Source: Bacillota bacterium (GTDB lineage: Bacteria; Bacillota; Desulfotomaculia; Desulfotomaculales; Ammonificaceae). Taken from it: a DNA stretch of 64,000 bases. The translations under genes were made by a program, and so were the position numbers. The DNA lies in the NCBI GenBank assembly GCA_040755295.1, contig JBFMBK010000006.1, forward strand, positions 62,001 to 126,000. Reading direction: 5' to 3'. Numbering within the stretch: position 1 is the stretch's first letter; the number at the start of each line of letters is the position of its first letter. Under the pieces are notes generated by a model, which saw only the letters and a list, made by a program, of their open reading frames with translations, was not told the DNA's origin and ran no database searches. This document shows positions 1 to 8,733 of this stretch, one piece after another.

Positions 1-55
1 GAGCCGCCCGGGCCTCGGGGACAAGCACCCGGTTAGTGCGCTGTCCTTGTGCCAT
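1..55 (-). CDS. Alpha/beta-type small acid-soluble spore protein (partial, 5' end only)
   Basis: Only the first 18 codons lie in the window; the gene runs off the left edge. The N-terminus reads MAQGQRTNRVLVPEARAA, the typical start of alpha/beta SASPs, which coat and protect spore DNA in the forespore. A strong ribosome-binding site (AGGAGGTGAG, 61-70) lies upstream of the ATG at 53-55. Family membership rests on this short N-terminal signature; the diagnostic GPR cleavage region is outside the window. Confidence 0.8.
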   Translation of the reverse strand, partial: MAQGQRTNRVLVPEARAA

Positions 56-91
56 TAAAGCTCACCTCCTTTGATTTTTCTATAGTTATTT

Positions 92-105
92 TTCGTATGT
101 ACGAA
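92..105. promoter_or_regulatory. Short palindrome upstream of the SASP gene
   Basis: TTCGTA-TG-TACGAA is a 6-bp inverted repeat with a 2-bp spacer, about 40 bp upstream of the SASP start codon and next to a second small hairpin (CGGGT/ACCCG, about 106-118). It lies where a forespore promoter or regulator site would be expected, but I could not fit a convincing sigma-G promoter. The rest of 56-342 is AT-rich and shows no gene. Confidence 0.25.
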
Positions 106-342
106 TCGGGTCATACCCGGTAATTTTTCTGTTAACGGGATAAGGTTTGTAAAACTGAGAAAGAAACTTTATTTATCAAAAAATTTTATAACTAATGAAT
201 AAATTGTGCGATTATCGGATGCGGCGGGGTTACACGTTTTTTTAAAAGAGTCACGGAGGTTGTATCCGGCCGGTCCGGTTTCATGCAAATATAAAATGGG
301 GAGTTCGATGCAAACGGGGGGGAAATTATCGTACAAACAACG

Positions 343-2403
343 TTAACCGATAACGTCTCTCAGCATTTCAAACCTGAAGCCGATTTCCTTTTTTATATGG
401 CGACCGGTTTCCGAAATGAATCCGGGATCTTCGGTGATGAAGCGCCGGGCTTCAGAACGGGCCGATTCCAGGAGTCGGGCATCACGGAGAAGGTCGGCCA
501 CCTTAAGTTCCGGAAGCCCCGACTGGCGCGTTCCAAAGAACTCTCCCGGTCCCCTGAGGCGCAGGTCCTCCTCGGCCAGAGCAAACCCGTCACTCACCGA
601 GGACAATGCCTTGAGCCGCGCCGCGGCCTCCGGCGTCGTGCGGTCGGCGAGAAGGATGCAGTACGCGGCGTGGTCGCCGCGCCCGACGCGGCCGCGGAGT
701 TGGTGCAACTGCGCCAGCCCAAAGCGGTCGGCGTCAAAAATCGCCATCACCGTCGCGTTTGGCACATCCACCCCTACCTCTATGACCGTGGTGCTGACCA
801 TGATGTGAATCTCGTTTTGCCGAAAAGCGGCCATAGCCTTCTCTTTCTCTTCAAGTTTTAGACGTCCGTGTAAAAGCCCGATGTTGAAATCAGGGAAAAC
901 CGTTTTTAACTCGTCAGCAAGCTTCAGCGCCGCCTGCGCCGCAAGCTGTTCCGATTCTTCAATCAGCGGGCAGACAAAGTAAGCCTGCCGGCCTTTTTTC
1001 ACCTCCGAAAGGATCAACCGGTAAACACGCGTGATTTCGGCAGGTTTCAGCCACACGGTTTTGACCGGACGTCTTCCCGGCGGCAGGGAGCTTATCACGG
1101 TAAGGTCCAGGTCGCCATAAAGGGTCAGGGCCAGGGTTCGCGGTATCGGAGTGGCGGTCATAACCAGGAGATCGGGAGAATCCCCTTTTGCGCGCAGGAG
1201 TCCCCGCTGGCGCACTCCGAAACGGTGCTGCTCGTCCACCACCGCAAGGCCCAGCCGCCCGAACTCGACTTCTTCCTGTATCAGGGCGTGAGTGCCGACC
1301 AAAACCTTAACCTCCCCCGCAGCCACCGCTTTCAACCTTTGTGCCCGCTCTTCCTTCTTTAGACTACCGGTTAAAAGCTCCACCATTATCCCGATGGGTT
1401 CAAGGAAGGCCCTGAGGTTTATGAAATGCTGTTCGGCTAGGATCTCCGTCGGCGCCATCAAGGCCCCCTGAAGACCGTTCTCCGCCGCCTTTGCAAGCGC
1501 CAGCGCGCCCACTACGGTCTTCCCGGCCCCCACGTCTCCCTGGAGCAACCGGTGCATAGGACGGGTCGTCTCCAGATCCAGGGAGACCTCCCGCCAGGCT
1601 CGTTCCTGCTCCGGCGTAAGCGTAAACGGTAAGGAATTATACAAAGCCGTAACCTTTGGACCGTCGGGACCGTAACGGTGCTGCTTTTCAACCGCGACCA
1701 CCTTTTCCCGGCGGTGGAGCAGGACTGTTTCAAGCAGAAAAAGTTCTTCGAAGACGAGCCGCCGCCGCCCTGCTTCGGCCTCGGCGACACTCTCCGGAAA
1801 ATGCACCGCTGACAGTGCCTTTGCCCTGTCAGACATACCGAATTCCCGAACGGTCATCGCCGGTAGTACTTCCGGCAGGGACGCGGTCTCGTTCTTCAGC
1901 GCCTGAAAGACAATCGAACGCAGGCTTCGCTGGCTCAGTTTTTCCGTGAGTGGATAAACGGGCACAATCCGGCCGGTATTAAGCCCCTCCTCCCCCTCAC
2001 CGGTTTCGTATTCACTAACCTGAATTTCGGAGGCGTAAGGGCCGTGGCGCACCTTTCCCGTGACGGTGATCCACGTGCCGATCCTCAGTACGCGCTTAAG
2101 GTAAGGCTGGTTGAACCACACAGCGTAGAAAAGCCCCCACCGGCCTCGAAGGGCTGCCCGGAGCACGGTGATCCCGGAACGCGCCCGCTTCTCTTCAACG
2201 GTTACAAGCTCTCCTTCCGCCGCAGCCACTTCCCCGTCCTTATAAGCCTTTACCGGCTGAGCGAGCGTCCGGTCTTCGTAACGCCTGGGAACGTGGTACA
2301 GTAAATCACCGACGGTGTTAATCCCGAGGCGTGAAAGAAGGCCCGCCCGCTGGGGACCCACCCCTTTAAGGTACTGCACGCGTTTTTCCCAGATGCTCGA
2401 CAT
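343..2403 (-). CDS. recG: ATP-dependent DNA helicase RecG
   Basis: RecG remodels stalled replication forks and Holliday junctions. The protein has an N-terminal wedge/OB region, then a superfamily 2 helicase core: Walker A GDVGAGKT near residue 290, the RecG-type DEQHRFG box near 390 and motif VI region LRGRVGRG near 585. Length (686 aa) is normal for the family. The start at 2403 is preferred to an ATG four codons upstream because GGAGG lies 5 nt before it and nothing resembling a ribosome-binding site precedes the earlier ATG. The gene appears monocistronic, divergent from the gene at 2918. Confidence 0.96.
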   Translation of the reverse strand: MSSIWEKRVQYLKGVGPQRAGLLSRLGINTVGDLLYHVPRRYEDRTLAQPVKAYKDGEVAAAEGELVTVEEKRARSGITVLRAALRGRWGLFYAVWFNQPYLKRVLRIGTWITVTGKVRHGPYASEIQVSEYETGEGEEGLNTGRIVPVYPLTEKLSQRSLRSIVFQALKNETASLPEVLPAMTVREFGMSDRAKALSAVHFPESVAEAEAGRRRLVFEELFLLETVLLHRREKVVAVEKQHRYGPDGPKVTALYNSLPFTLTPEQERAWREVSLDLETTRPMHRLLQGDVGAGKTVVGALALAKAAENGLQGALMAPTEILAEQHFINLRAFLEPIGIMVELLTGSLKKEERAQRLKAVAAGEVKVLVGTHALIQEEVEFGRLGLAVVDEQHRFGVRQRGLLRAKGDSPDLLVMTATPIPRTLALTLYGDLDLTVISSLPPGRRPVKTVWLKPAEITRVYRLILSEVKKGRQAYFVCPLIEESEQLAAQAALKLADELKTVFPDFNIGLLHGRLKLEEKEKAMAAFRQNEIHIMVSTTVIEVGVDVPNATVMAIFDADRFGLAQLHQLRGRVGRGDHAAYCILLADRTTPEAAARLKALSSVSDGFALAEEDLRLRGPGEFFGTRQSGLPELKVADLLRDARLLESARSEARRFITEDPGFISETGRHIKKEIGFRFEMLRDVIG

Positions 2404-2552
2404 CCCGGCCTCCATGATGTAAAAATAGGAGCACTAATCGGCTGGATGCTTACGTAAAAAATAATGTCTGTATCTTAAACGGGTACTTTGACATACTTGG
2501 CCTAAAATCCTACTTATACTGCAAAAGACATCGATTAACCTCCGTAGCACCC

Positions 2553-2597
2553 GGGACCCAGCAATTGTTTTGGTAAATCGGTTTTATCCCGGGTCCC
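2553..2597 (+). other. Stem-loop in the recG / 2918 intergenic region
   Basis: GGGACCC (2553-2559) and GGGTCCC (2591-2597) form a 7-bp stem around a 31-nt loop, followed by TTT. Just downstream, TTGACC (about 2604) and TAAACT, 17 bp apart, form a possible promoter for the gene at 2918. The function of the stem is unknown; conserved T-box sequences are absent. Confidence 0.25.
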
Positions 2598-2726
2598 TTT
2601 AATTGACCGCCGAGCTAACTTTTGTTAAACTTATCTTAATCTTGGTCCTTATCGAGCAAAAGGTATCAAAGCGGTTTTCTATGAAATAATGAATAAATAG
2701 ATTTAGGACTCACCAAGTCAGGAAGT

Positions 2727-2902
2727 AACTATTCAGCCGTCCACCTAACACTTACGGAACGCGGCGAGAAGTCATGCAGTGCAAGGAAGACCGGCGGAGA
2801 CGAACCGGAGCGTACTGAGTATGTACGTGAGGATTCGGCTTCGCCGGGCTGACGCATTAATGCGTCGCTTATCGCCGCGCCCTCGGGAGCACCTGAATAG
2901 TT
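2727..2902. mobile_element. MITE-like long-hairpin element, copy 1 (tip type A)
   Basis: The ends are AACTATTCAG (2727-2736) and CTGAATAGTT (2893-2902), a perfect 10-bp terminal inverted repeat. Inside, the left arm (around ACGCGGCGAGAAG) pairs imperfectly with the right arm (around CGCTTATCGCCGCG). The tip carries GGAGCGTACTGAG and ATGTACGTGAGGATTCGG. Flanking 12-mers at 2715-2726 and 2903-2914 match at 8 of 12 positions, including a central GTCAGGA, which suggests a worn target-site duplication. The element ends only about 8 bp before the ribosome-binding site of the gene at 2918. It encodes no transposase. Confidence 0.7.
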
Positions 2903-2917
2903 GCGTCAGGAGGAGCT

Positions 2918-5068
2918 ATGGTTACAGTCGGTTTTCCCCGGGCGATGGCGTATTATTATCTGTACCCGTTTTTCAAAACGTATATAGAATCCCTCGGGGC
3001 CAAACTGGTGGTTTCACCTCCAACCACTAAATCGACCCTCGGAAAGATGGAGCTGTGCCCCACCGATGAGCCTTGCGTAGCGGTCAAGCTTCTTTTTGCC
3101 CACGTGAAAGAGCTTTTGGACAGAAACGTAGACCGTATTCTTATACCTTGCCTGGTCAGCGTCGAGCCCAACAATTTCTGCTGCCCGAAATTCATCGGTA
3201 TTCCTTACATGGTCAAAAACGCGCTTTCCAACGGGACGGAAATTCTTATCCCGGAAATCGACCTGCACCGGAACGGGACATCCTGGCAGACTTCCTTTAC
3301 AAAGCTGGCGCAGGATTTGGGCGTTACTTCACAGCGGCTGGCCCGTCGGGCGCTGGCGAAAGCGTCTGCGGTGCAGAACCGGTTTGACCGCCTGGTGGCG
3401 GAAAAACGTTTGGTGATCGAGGACGCTTTTCGTTTCTTTAACGAAGGCAGCCTTTTCGGTGACAATTTTAGCGATAATACGACAGTGGGTGATAATCTGC
3501 CGGTGATCGGCGTTGTCGGACATCCATACATACTCTATGACTCGATCAGCCTGGACATCATCCAGAGGACCAGGGAATACGGTTCCGTTCTGACAGCCGA
3601 GATGGTACCGCCGGAAGTGGCCCGCAGAGAAATGGATACCATCGCCGAGGGGGAACGATTGTGGAGTTTTGAGGCGCAGGTGCTTGGGGCCGCGCTTCAT
3701 TACCTCCGAAACCGCCTGGTCGACCGCTTGATCCTTGTGGGATCTTTTGAATGCGGGCCGGAGTCGGTCATAGAGTCTTACGTGGAAGAAGAAGCCCGGC
3801 GCCAAGGTATTCCGTTCCTGCTGATAACCCTTGACGAGCACACCGGGGAAGCGGGTATAGTCACCCGCATAGAGGCCTTTATGGATGTCTCCCCGGAGGA
3901 AGCGGACCCGGAAACCCCGGCCGAGCCCGCAAACGCGAAGGTAGTCGTGCCGGGATCTTACCCCCGGAAGATGGTTATCGGACTTCCTTCGATGGGCCAC
4001 CTGGACCTAGCGGTACGTTGCGCTCTCAAAGAGTGCGGCGTCGAAGCCGTCCCCACGCCGCATGCCTCAAAAGAGATTCTCGAGCTGGGGAAGAACCTTT
4101 CGCCGGAGTTTGTATGCCTGCCGTTTATCATCACCCTCGGGCAGATGCGCTATCTTCTGGACCACGGGGCGACACACCTGATGATGGTGGGCGGCAAAGG
4201 AAAATGCCGCCTGGGCTGGTACGCCCAAATCCAGGAACAACTCCTGCGCAAACTTGGTTACGAGTTCGAAATGATTACCATCGATTCACCGCTCCCTCTG
4301 GCCGAGCGTTGGAGTAAATTTCGCGGCGCCATCAGGGGAGCTACGGGCAATGCCTCCTGGCTGCGGGTTATAAAGGCGCTTTATGCCGGCTACCACCGCA
4401 TCGCCGCGATCGACCGGGCCGAGCGTGAATGCCACCGGATCCGGGCCTTCGAGCAAAAGCAGGGCACGGTAGACAAGCTTTTTAATCGTTTTGTTCGTGC
4501 GGTGGAACGCGCGTCTGATAGTCCTTCGGTTCATCAACTGCTCGAAAATTTCCTGGCGGAAGCCGGCAGCATTGAGATAGAAGAAACACACCCCGTCCGG
4601 ATCCGGGTTGTCGGAGAGATCTGGGTTGTGCTTGAAAACTATGTTAACCTCCATCTGGAAAGGATGCTCGGGCGGTCCGCCGACCCGCGGGTCTGGGTGG
4701 ACCGGGAAATCTCGGTCACCCACTGGTTCCACCAGCATCTTTTCCCAACGCGCGAAGCACTCAAAAGAAGGGAAGACATAAAGACTGCGGCCCGACCATA
4801 CCTGGGCACGGAGGTCGGCGGTCACGGGCACGTCAGTGTCGGGCTGACGGCCCTGGGGCGGGAAGAGGGAATGGACGGCATAATACATCTCATGCCCTTC
4901 ACCTGCATGCCGGAAATCGTGGCCCAGAATATACTGGTACGGCTCAGCCAGAAATTTGACATCCCGGTTCTTACCTTTATCCTGACCGACCAGACGGGCG
5001 AAGCGGGCTTCGAAACCAGGGTGGAAGCCTTCCTTGATATCCTCAAAGAACGGAAACTCACGGGATAA
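2918..5068 (+). CDS. Acyl-CoA dehydratase activase-related protein (DUF2229 plus HgdB-like region)
   Basis: This 716-aa protein has two related halves. The N-terminal ~330 residues match the DUF2229 type, with a Cys-rich stretch near residues 48-90 (CPTDEPC, PNNFCCPK) and the family-like LITLDEHTGEAG. The C-terminal half (about 350-716) repeats the pattern of 2-hydroxyacyl-CoA dehydratase subunits, including GGKGKCRLGWYAQIQ and LTDQTGEAGFETRVEAF. Such proteins normally accompany the HgdC/BadF ATPase, which follows 51 bp downstream here. The catalytic alpha and beta dehydratase genes are not nearby, so the substrate is unknown. The start ATG has a strong site (AGGAGGAG). Confidence 0.85.
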   Translation: MVTVGFPRAMAYYYLYPFFKTYIESLGAKLVVSPPTTKSTLGKMELCPTDEPCVAVKLLFAHVKELLDRNVDRILIPCLVSVEPNNFCCPKFIGIPYMVKNALSNGTEILIPEIDLHRNGTSWQTSFTKLAQDLGVTSQRLARRALAKASAVQNRFDRLVAEKRLVIEDAFRFFNEGSLFGDNFSDNTTVGDNLPVIGVVGHPYILYDSISLDIIQRTREYGSVLTAEMVPPEVARREMDTIAEGERLWSFEAQVLGAALHYLRNRLVDRLILVGSFECGPESVIESYVEEEARRQGIPFLLITLDEHTGEAGIVTRIEAFMDVSPEEADPETPAEPANAKVVVPGSYPRKMVIGLPSMGHLDLAVRCALKECGVEAVPTPHASKEILELGKNLSPEFVCLPFIITLGQMRYLLDHGATHLMMVGGKGKCRLGWYAQIQEQLLRKLGYEFEMITIDSPLPLAERWSKFRGAIRGATGNASWLRVIKALYAGYHRIAAIDRAERECHRIRAFEQKQGTVDKLFNRFVRAVERASDSPSVHQLLENFLAEAGSIEIEETHPVRIRVVGEIWVVLENYVNLHLERMLGRSADPRVWVDREISVTHWFHQHLFPTREALKRREDIKTAARPYLGTEVGGHGHVSVGLTALGREEGMDGIIHLMPFTCMPEIVAQNILVRLSQKFDIPVLTFILTDQTGEAGFETRVEAFLDILKERKLTG

Positions 5069-5119
5069 GCCTCGCCCATTATATCCGCCGGTTGTCCTTA
5101 TAGAGGAGGGTCTTAAGAA

Positions 5120-6142
5120 TTGCCTAATTTTCTAGGAATAGACGTCGGCAGCGTAACCACGAAGGTTGTGCTGATAGACCACCAGCAGGAAATTCTGTTT
5201 GATACTTACCTGCGGACCGAAGGAGGCCCGATTCACGCCATCCAGCGTGCTTTTACACAGCTCTGCGAAACCGCGGGCGAGGTAAAGGTGGCGGGCGTGG
5301 GCACCACCGGCAGCGGCCGTCGTCTGGCCGGCATCATGACCGGCGCCGATATCATCAAGAACGAGATCACCGCCCATGCCGTCGCCGCCCGCTGGGTCGA
5401 GCCGAAGGTGGCCACGGTTATCGATATCGGCGGGCAGGATTCCAAGATAATCTTCTTCCAGAACGGCGTACCGATAGGGTTTAACATGAATACGGTTTGC
5501 GCCGCCGGAACCGGTTCCTTTCTGGACCACCAGGCGGTCCGCCTCGGCATCCCGATCGAAGAATTTGGGGAATACGCCCTGCGGTCCGGCAATCCGATTA
5601 AGATAGCCGGCAGGTGTGGAGTTTTCGCCGAATCCGATTTGATCCATAAACAACAATTAGGGTACCAGAAAGAGGACCTAATTGCCGGGCTCTGCATGGC
5701 CCTTGCCGGCAACTACCTCGCCAACGTGGCGCGAGGAAGGCATATAGAGCCGGTCGTCCTTTTTCAGGGGGGTGTCGCAGCCAACATAGGGATGCGTGCG
5801 GCTTTCGAGAATCGCCTTGGAATTGATATAGTCGTTCCGACCCATTTTAAAGTAATGGGCGCACTGGGCGCCGCGCTCCTGGCCAAGCGCAATTACGAGC
5901 GGCGCCGGAACCCTTCAAACTTCCGCGGCGCCGCCCATATAGCCTCTTTCCACTGCGCCCCGCGCACGTTTATTTGCGGTGACTGCCCGAACAACTGTGA
6001 GGTGAACGAGGTTTACATCGGAGGAGAGCTGGTAAGCCGCTGGGCCTCCCGCTGCGGTAAGTGGCACAACCTTAACCTCACCTCCAGCGACCGTAGTGAA
6101 AACCGGTGGGGATCAGGCTTGAAAAGTAACCAAAACCTGTGA
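5120..6142 (+). CDS. HgdC/BadF-type CoA-substrate-specific enzyme activase
   Basis: An ATP-driven iron-sulfur activator that injects one electron into 2-hydroxyacyl-CoA dehydratase or benzoyl-CoA reductase-type enzymes. The ASKHA ATPase fold is visible: GIDVGSVTTK at the N-terminus, GVGTTGSGR near 60, DIGGQDSK near 101 and VCAAGTGSF near 126. Cysteines in CAAGTGSF and GRCGVFAESD (near 164) are the ligands of the single [4Fe-4S] cluster at the dimer interface. An extra Cys-rich C-terminal tail (CAPRTFICGDCPNNC) extends beyond the usual ~260-aa activase. The start is TTG, preceded by GAGGAGGG. It is probably co-transcribed with the upstream DUF2229 gene. Confidence 0.9.
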   Translation: MPNFLGIDVGSVTTKVVLIDHQQEILFDTYLRTEGGPIHAIQRAFTQLCETAGEVKVAGVGTTGSGRRLAGIMTGADIIKNEITAHAVAARWVEPKVATVIDIGGQDSKIIFFQNGVPIGFNMNTVCAAGTGSFLDHQAVRLGIPIEEFGEYALRSGNPIKIAGRCGVFAESDLIHKQQLGYQKEDLIAGLCMALAGNYLANVARGRHIEPVVLFQGGVAANIGMRAAFENRLGIDIVVPTHFKVMGALGAALLAKRNYERRRNPSNFRGAAHIASFHCAPRTFICGDCPNNCEVNEVYIGGELVSRWASRCGKWHNLNLTSSDRSENRWGSGLKSNQNL

Positions 6143-6148
6143 TAGAAT
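6119..6148 (+). promoter_or_regulatory. Putative sigma-A promoter of rpmB
   Basis: TTGAAA (6119-6124), an 18-bp spacer and TAGAAT (6143-6148) with an extended TG. It overlaps the stop codon of the upstream activase gene and lies about 55 bp before the rpmB start. Confidence 0.55.
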
Positions 6149-6203
6149 ACGAGCGTATTGTTTCCTGTAAATCGATAGTATGGTGCTAAAGGAGGTGGAT
6201 CAC

Positions 6204-6395
6204 TTGTCTAAAAGATGCGAGATCTGTGGAAAAACAATAACCTTCGGCATTCAAATGAGCCACTCGCATATCCGCTCCAAACGCACCTGGACTCCCAACC
6301 TGCAGCGTGTGAAAGCAATCGTCGACGGCATCCCAAAGCGGATCAGGGTTTGCACCCAGTGTCTTAGGAGCGGGAAGGTTCAGCGTGCCACATAA
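6204..6395 (+). CDS. rpmB: 50S ribosomal protein L28
   Basis: A 63-aa large-subunit ribosomal protein. It starts SKRCEICGKTITFG and has the family pattern HSHIRSKRTWTPNLQ. It carries two CxxC pairs (CEIC near the N-terminus, CTQC near residue 54), so it is the zinc-binding version of L28. The start is TTG at 6204, placed by AAAGGAGGTGGA 8 bp upstream; an earlier ATG at 6180 lies before that site and is unlikely. It has its own promoter and is followed by a rho-independent terminator. Confidence 0.95.
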   Translation: MSKRCEICGKTITFGIQMSHSHIRSKRTWTPNLQRVKAIVDGIPKRIRVCTQCLRSGKVQRAT

Positions 6396-6655
6396 CGTTC
6401 AAGGTTCAATGTTCAAGGTACCAAAATGGAAACTTAATAGTTTACCCCTTTACCTAAAAAAGTTACAGCCACCGGTGCGGTGGCTTTTTTAGTCAAACTT
6501 TTACGTTCCAGAGATACTAATTTCGTCAACGCAAATAATCGCCGTATAAAAGCAGTGCCCCAAGTGTATCTTTCTTTAACTTTGAACTTTGAACGGACCT
6601 AAAAGGCAGGCAGTATAAGCTTGAACCTTGAACTTTAAAGCTGCCGGAAAAGATT
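6396..6655. repeat. TTCAAGG-type phased repeats flanking the rpmB terminator
   Basis: Short phased units of the GTTCAAGGTTCAATG type occur at about 6396-6418. Oppositely oriented copies (CTTTGAACTTTGAACG about 6577-6596, GCTTGAACCTTGAACTTT about 6620-6637) abut the ribH stop codon. The copies can pair with each other. No gene is visible between them, only the terminator at 6467. Confidence 0.5.
6467..6490 (+). terminator. Rho-independent terminator of rpmB
   Basis: The stem AGCCACC (6467-6473) / GGTGGCT (6479-6485) has a 5-nt loop and is followed by TTTTTT. Confidence 0.9.
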
Positions 6656-7099
6656 TGCCATTTCGATCGCACTTACGGCGGCGTTGAACCCTTTGTTCCC
6701 GGCTTTAGTACCGGCGCGCTCAATGGCCTGCTCAAGGGTGTCTGCGGTCACTACCCCGAAGATCACCGGTACCCCTGTTTCCAGGGCAACGCGGGCAACC
6801 CCTTTTGCCACCTCGCCGGCAACGTAATCAAAATGTGGTGTAGCTCCCCTGATAACCGCCCCCAGGCATATTACCGCGTCGTACTGTCCGCTAGCCGCAA
6901 GCTTCCGCGCCGTGAGGGGCGCCTCAAATGCTCCCGGTACCCAGGCCACCGTCACGTTTTCGTCGGCAACCCCATGGCGCAGCAGACCGTCCATCGCCCC
7001 GCCGAAGAGTTTCTGGGTGATGAACTCGTTAAAACGCCCTACTACAATTCCAAACCGCAGTCCTTCACCGACAAGATGTCCTTCGAAATTTCTGGGCAT
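6635..7099 (-). CDS. ribH: 6,7-dimethyl-8-ribityllumazine synthase
   Basis: Condenses 5-amino-6-ribitylaminouracil with dihydroxybutanone phosphate in the penultimate step of riboflavin synthesis. Typical motifs: [37 protein letters not shown] and [12 protein letters not shown], with the conserved histidine in the last segments of that group. The start at 7099 gives 154 aa, the usual length, with GGCAGGGA upstream. A longer reading frame to 7135 exists only because the inserted element and its target duplication supply an ATG. It is the last gene of ribD-ribE-ribBA-ribH. Confidence 0.95.
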   Translation of the reverse strand: MPRNFEGHLVGEGLRFGIVVGRFNEFITQKLFGGAMDGLLRHGVADENVTVAWVPGAFEAPLTARKLAASGQYDAVICLGAVIRGATPHFDYVAGEVAKGVARVALETGVPVIFGVVTADTLEQAIERAGTKAGNKGFNAAVSAIEMANLFRQL

Positions 7100-7129
7100 T
7101 ACAGTTCCCTGCCTTCCACGTTTAATTGT

Positions 7130-7371
7130 AACCATTCAGGTATTCCCGTAGGGCGCAACGATAAGCAACGCATTGCTGCGATTTTGGAGGTTAGAGGCCA
7201 GACGTTGGAGGTTAGACTAGTTGAAGAAACTCGCTACAGTGAATTTCCACTTCTGTTCCGACTTCCAACCTCCTGCATCCAACTTCTAAAATGGTTCGCC
7301 TCCGCCGTTCTTCCTTGCACTGCATTACTTCTCGCCGCGTTCCGTAAGTGTCAGGTGACGGCCTAATAGTT
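7130..7371. mobile_element. MITE-like long-hairpin element, copy 2 (tip type B), with target duplication
   Basis: The ends are AACCATTCAG (7130-7139) and CCTAATAGTT (7362-7371), near-matches to copy 1. A perfect 12-bp direct repeat, ACGTTTAATTGT, flanks it at 7118-7129 and 7372-7383. The outer arms match copy 1, but the tip is a different inverted pair built from TTGGAGGTTAGAGGCC-type units. Removing the element and one duplicate restores a ribBA-ribH gap of about 21 bp. The duplicate carries the ribBA stop codon. It encodes no protein. Confidence 0.85.
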
Positions 7372-7375
7372 ACGT

Positions 7376-8614
7376 TTAATTGTTCCCCGCCGGGCTTTTG
7401 CCTCCGCGCTCCTCGGGATTGACAAGAGTCAGCAGGTGCCCGAGTTTGGCCTTCTTTGTGGCCAGGTAGAACCCGTTTTCCCCGCGGGGCGGTATTTCAA
7501 TCGGCACCCGTTCCACAATTTCCAGCCCGTAGCCCTGGATGCCTTTGATCTTCCGAGGATTATTAGTTAAAAGTCGGATCTTATGGAGCCCCAGGTCTAC
7601 TAGAATCTGCGCTCCGATACCATAGTCCCTAAGGTCCGGTGGAAATCCCAGCGTTTCGTTGGCTTCAACCGTGTCCTGCCCGCGATCCTGAAGTTCATAG
7701 GCCCGGATCTTGTTCAAAAGACCTATCCCCCGGCCCTCCTGTCGCATGTATAAAAGCACGCCTACGCCTTCAGCGGCGATCATCTGGAGCGCCCGGGCGA
7801 TTTGTTCCCCGCAGTCGCACCGTAGCGAACCGAAAACGTCACCGGTCAGGCATTCCGAGTGCACCCGCACCAGCGGCGCTTCCACGGACTGCAGGTCCCC
7901 CATAATCAGAGCGATATGCCCCTTGCCGTCAAGGATGGTCTCGTAGGCCACCGCGGTAAAATCACCGTATTTAGACGGCAGACGCGCCGAACCGACCTGC
8001 CGCACCAGTTTTTCCTTCCGGCGGCGGTAGCGTATAAGGTCGGCGATGGTGATTATTTTAAGACCGTGCTTTTGTACAAACTCCATAAGCTCCGGCACCC
8101 GGGCCATCGTCCCGTCGTCCTTCATTATTTCACAAATTACGCCTGCTTCAGAAAGCCCGGCGAGCCGCGTCAGATCAACAATGGCCTCCGTATGCCCCGC
8201 CCGGCGTAGAACGCCGCCTTCCTTCGCCCGCAGGGGGAAAATATGCCCCGGCCTGCGGAAATCTTCCGGCCGGGCGGCGGGATCTACTATTTTGGCGATG
8301 GTTAGTGCCCTTTCGTGCGCCGAAATTCCCGTGGTGACGTTGCGGGCGTCGACCGAGACGGTAAACGCCGTACCGTGCGGGTCCGTGTTGTTGGTGACCA
8401 TTTGTGTAAAGTCAAGTTCGTCGGCCCGTTTTGAATCAAGCGGCACGCAGATAAGCCCCCGCCCGTTAACGGCCATAAAATTCACCGTGTCGGGCGTGGC
8501 TTTTTCCGCAGCCATCACGATGTCGCCTTCATTCTCGCGGTCTTCATCGTCGACGACAACGATCATCTTACCTTCATGAATGTCCGCGATTGCCTCTTCG
8601 ATCGTGTTAAACAT
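7376..8614 (-). CDS. ribBA: Bifunctional 3,4-dihydroxy-2-butanone-4-phosphate synthase / GTP cyclohydrolase II
   Basis: A 412-aa fusion feeding both branches of riboflavin synthesis. The N-terminal half (about 1-200) is DHBP synthase, with [10 protein letters not shown] near the start and the [13 protein letters not shown] region. The C-terminal half is GTP cyclohydrolase II, with the zinc cysteines in [19 protein letters not shown] and the RQEGRGIGL loop. A good site (GGAGGT) precedes the ATG. The stop codon lies inside the target duplication of the mobile element that separates it from ribH. Confidence 0.96.
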   Translation of the reverse strand: MFNTIEEAIADIHEGKMIVVVDDEDRENEGDIVMAAEKATPDTVNFMAVNGRGLICVPLDSKRADELDFTQMVTNNTDPHGTAFTVSVDARNVTTGISAHERALTIAKIVDPAARPEDFRRPGHIFPLRAKEGGVLRRAGHTEAIVDLTRLAGLSEAGVICEIMKDDGTMARVPELMEFVQKHGLKIITIADLIRYRRRKEKLVRQVGSARLPSKYGDFTAVAYETILDGKGHIALIMGDLQSVEAPLVRVHSECLTGDVFGSLRCDCGEQIARALQMIAAEGVGVLLYMRQEGRGIGLLNKIRAYELQDRGQDTVEANETLGFPPDLRDYGIGAQILVDLGLHKIRLLTNNPRKIKGIQGYGLEIVERVPIEIPPRGENGFYLATKKAKLGHLLTLVNPEERGGKSPAGNN

Positions 8615-8733
8615 CTTACTACCTCCGGCTGAGGAGACCTTTATACTCTCACTCGGCCTCCTGGACTCTCTAAATTGATTTATTCGTCAGCCCGTTCCTG
8701 TTTTGCCGGAACCTGATTTTCTCATGTTTTATG

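Noticed and set aside
2521-2600. T-box or riboswitch leader before the gene at 2918
   Set aside because: The GGGACCC/GGGTCCC stem is present but the T-box sequence and other conserved segments are not, and a mobile element lies between it and the gene.
7100-7135. Longer N-terminus for ribH
   Set aside because: The upstream ATG and codons come from the inserted element and its target duplication.
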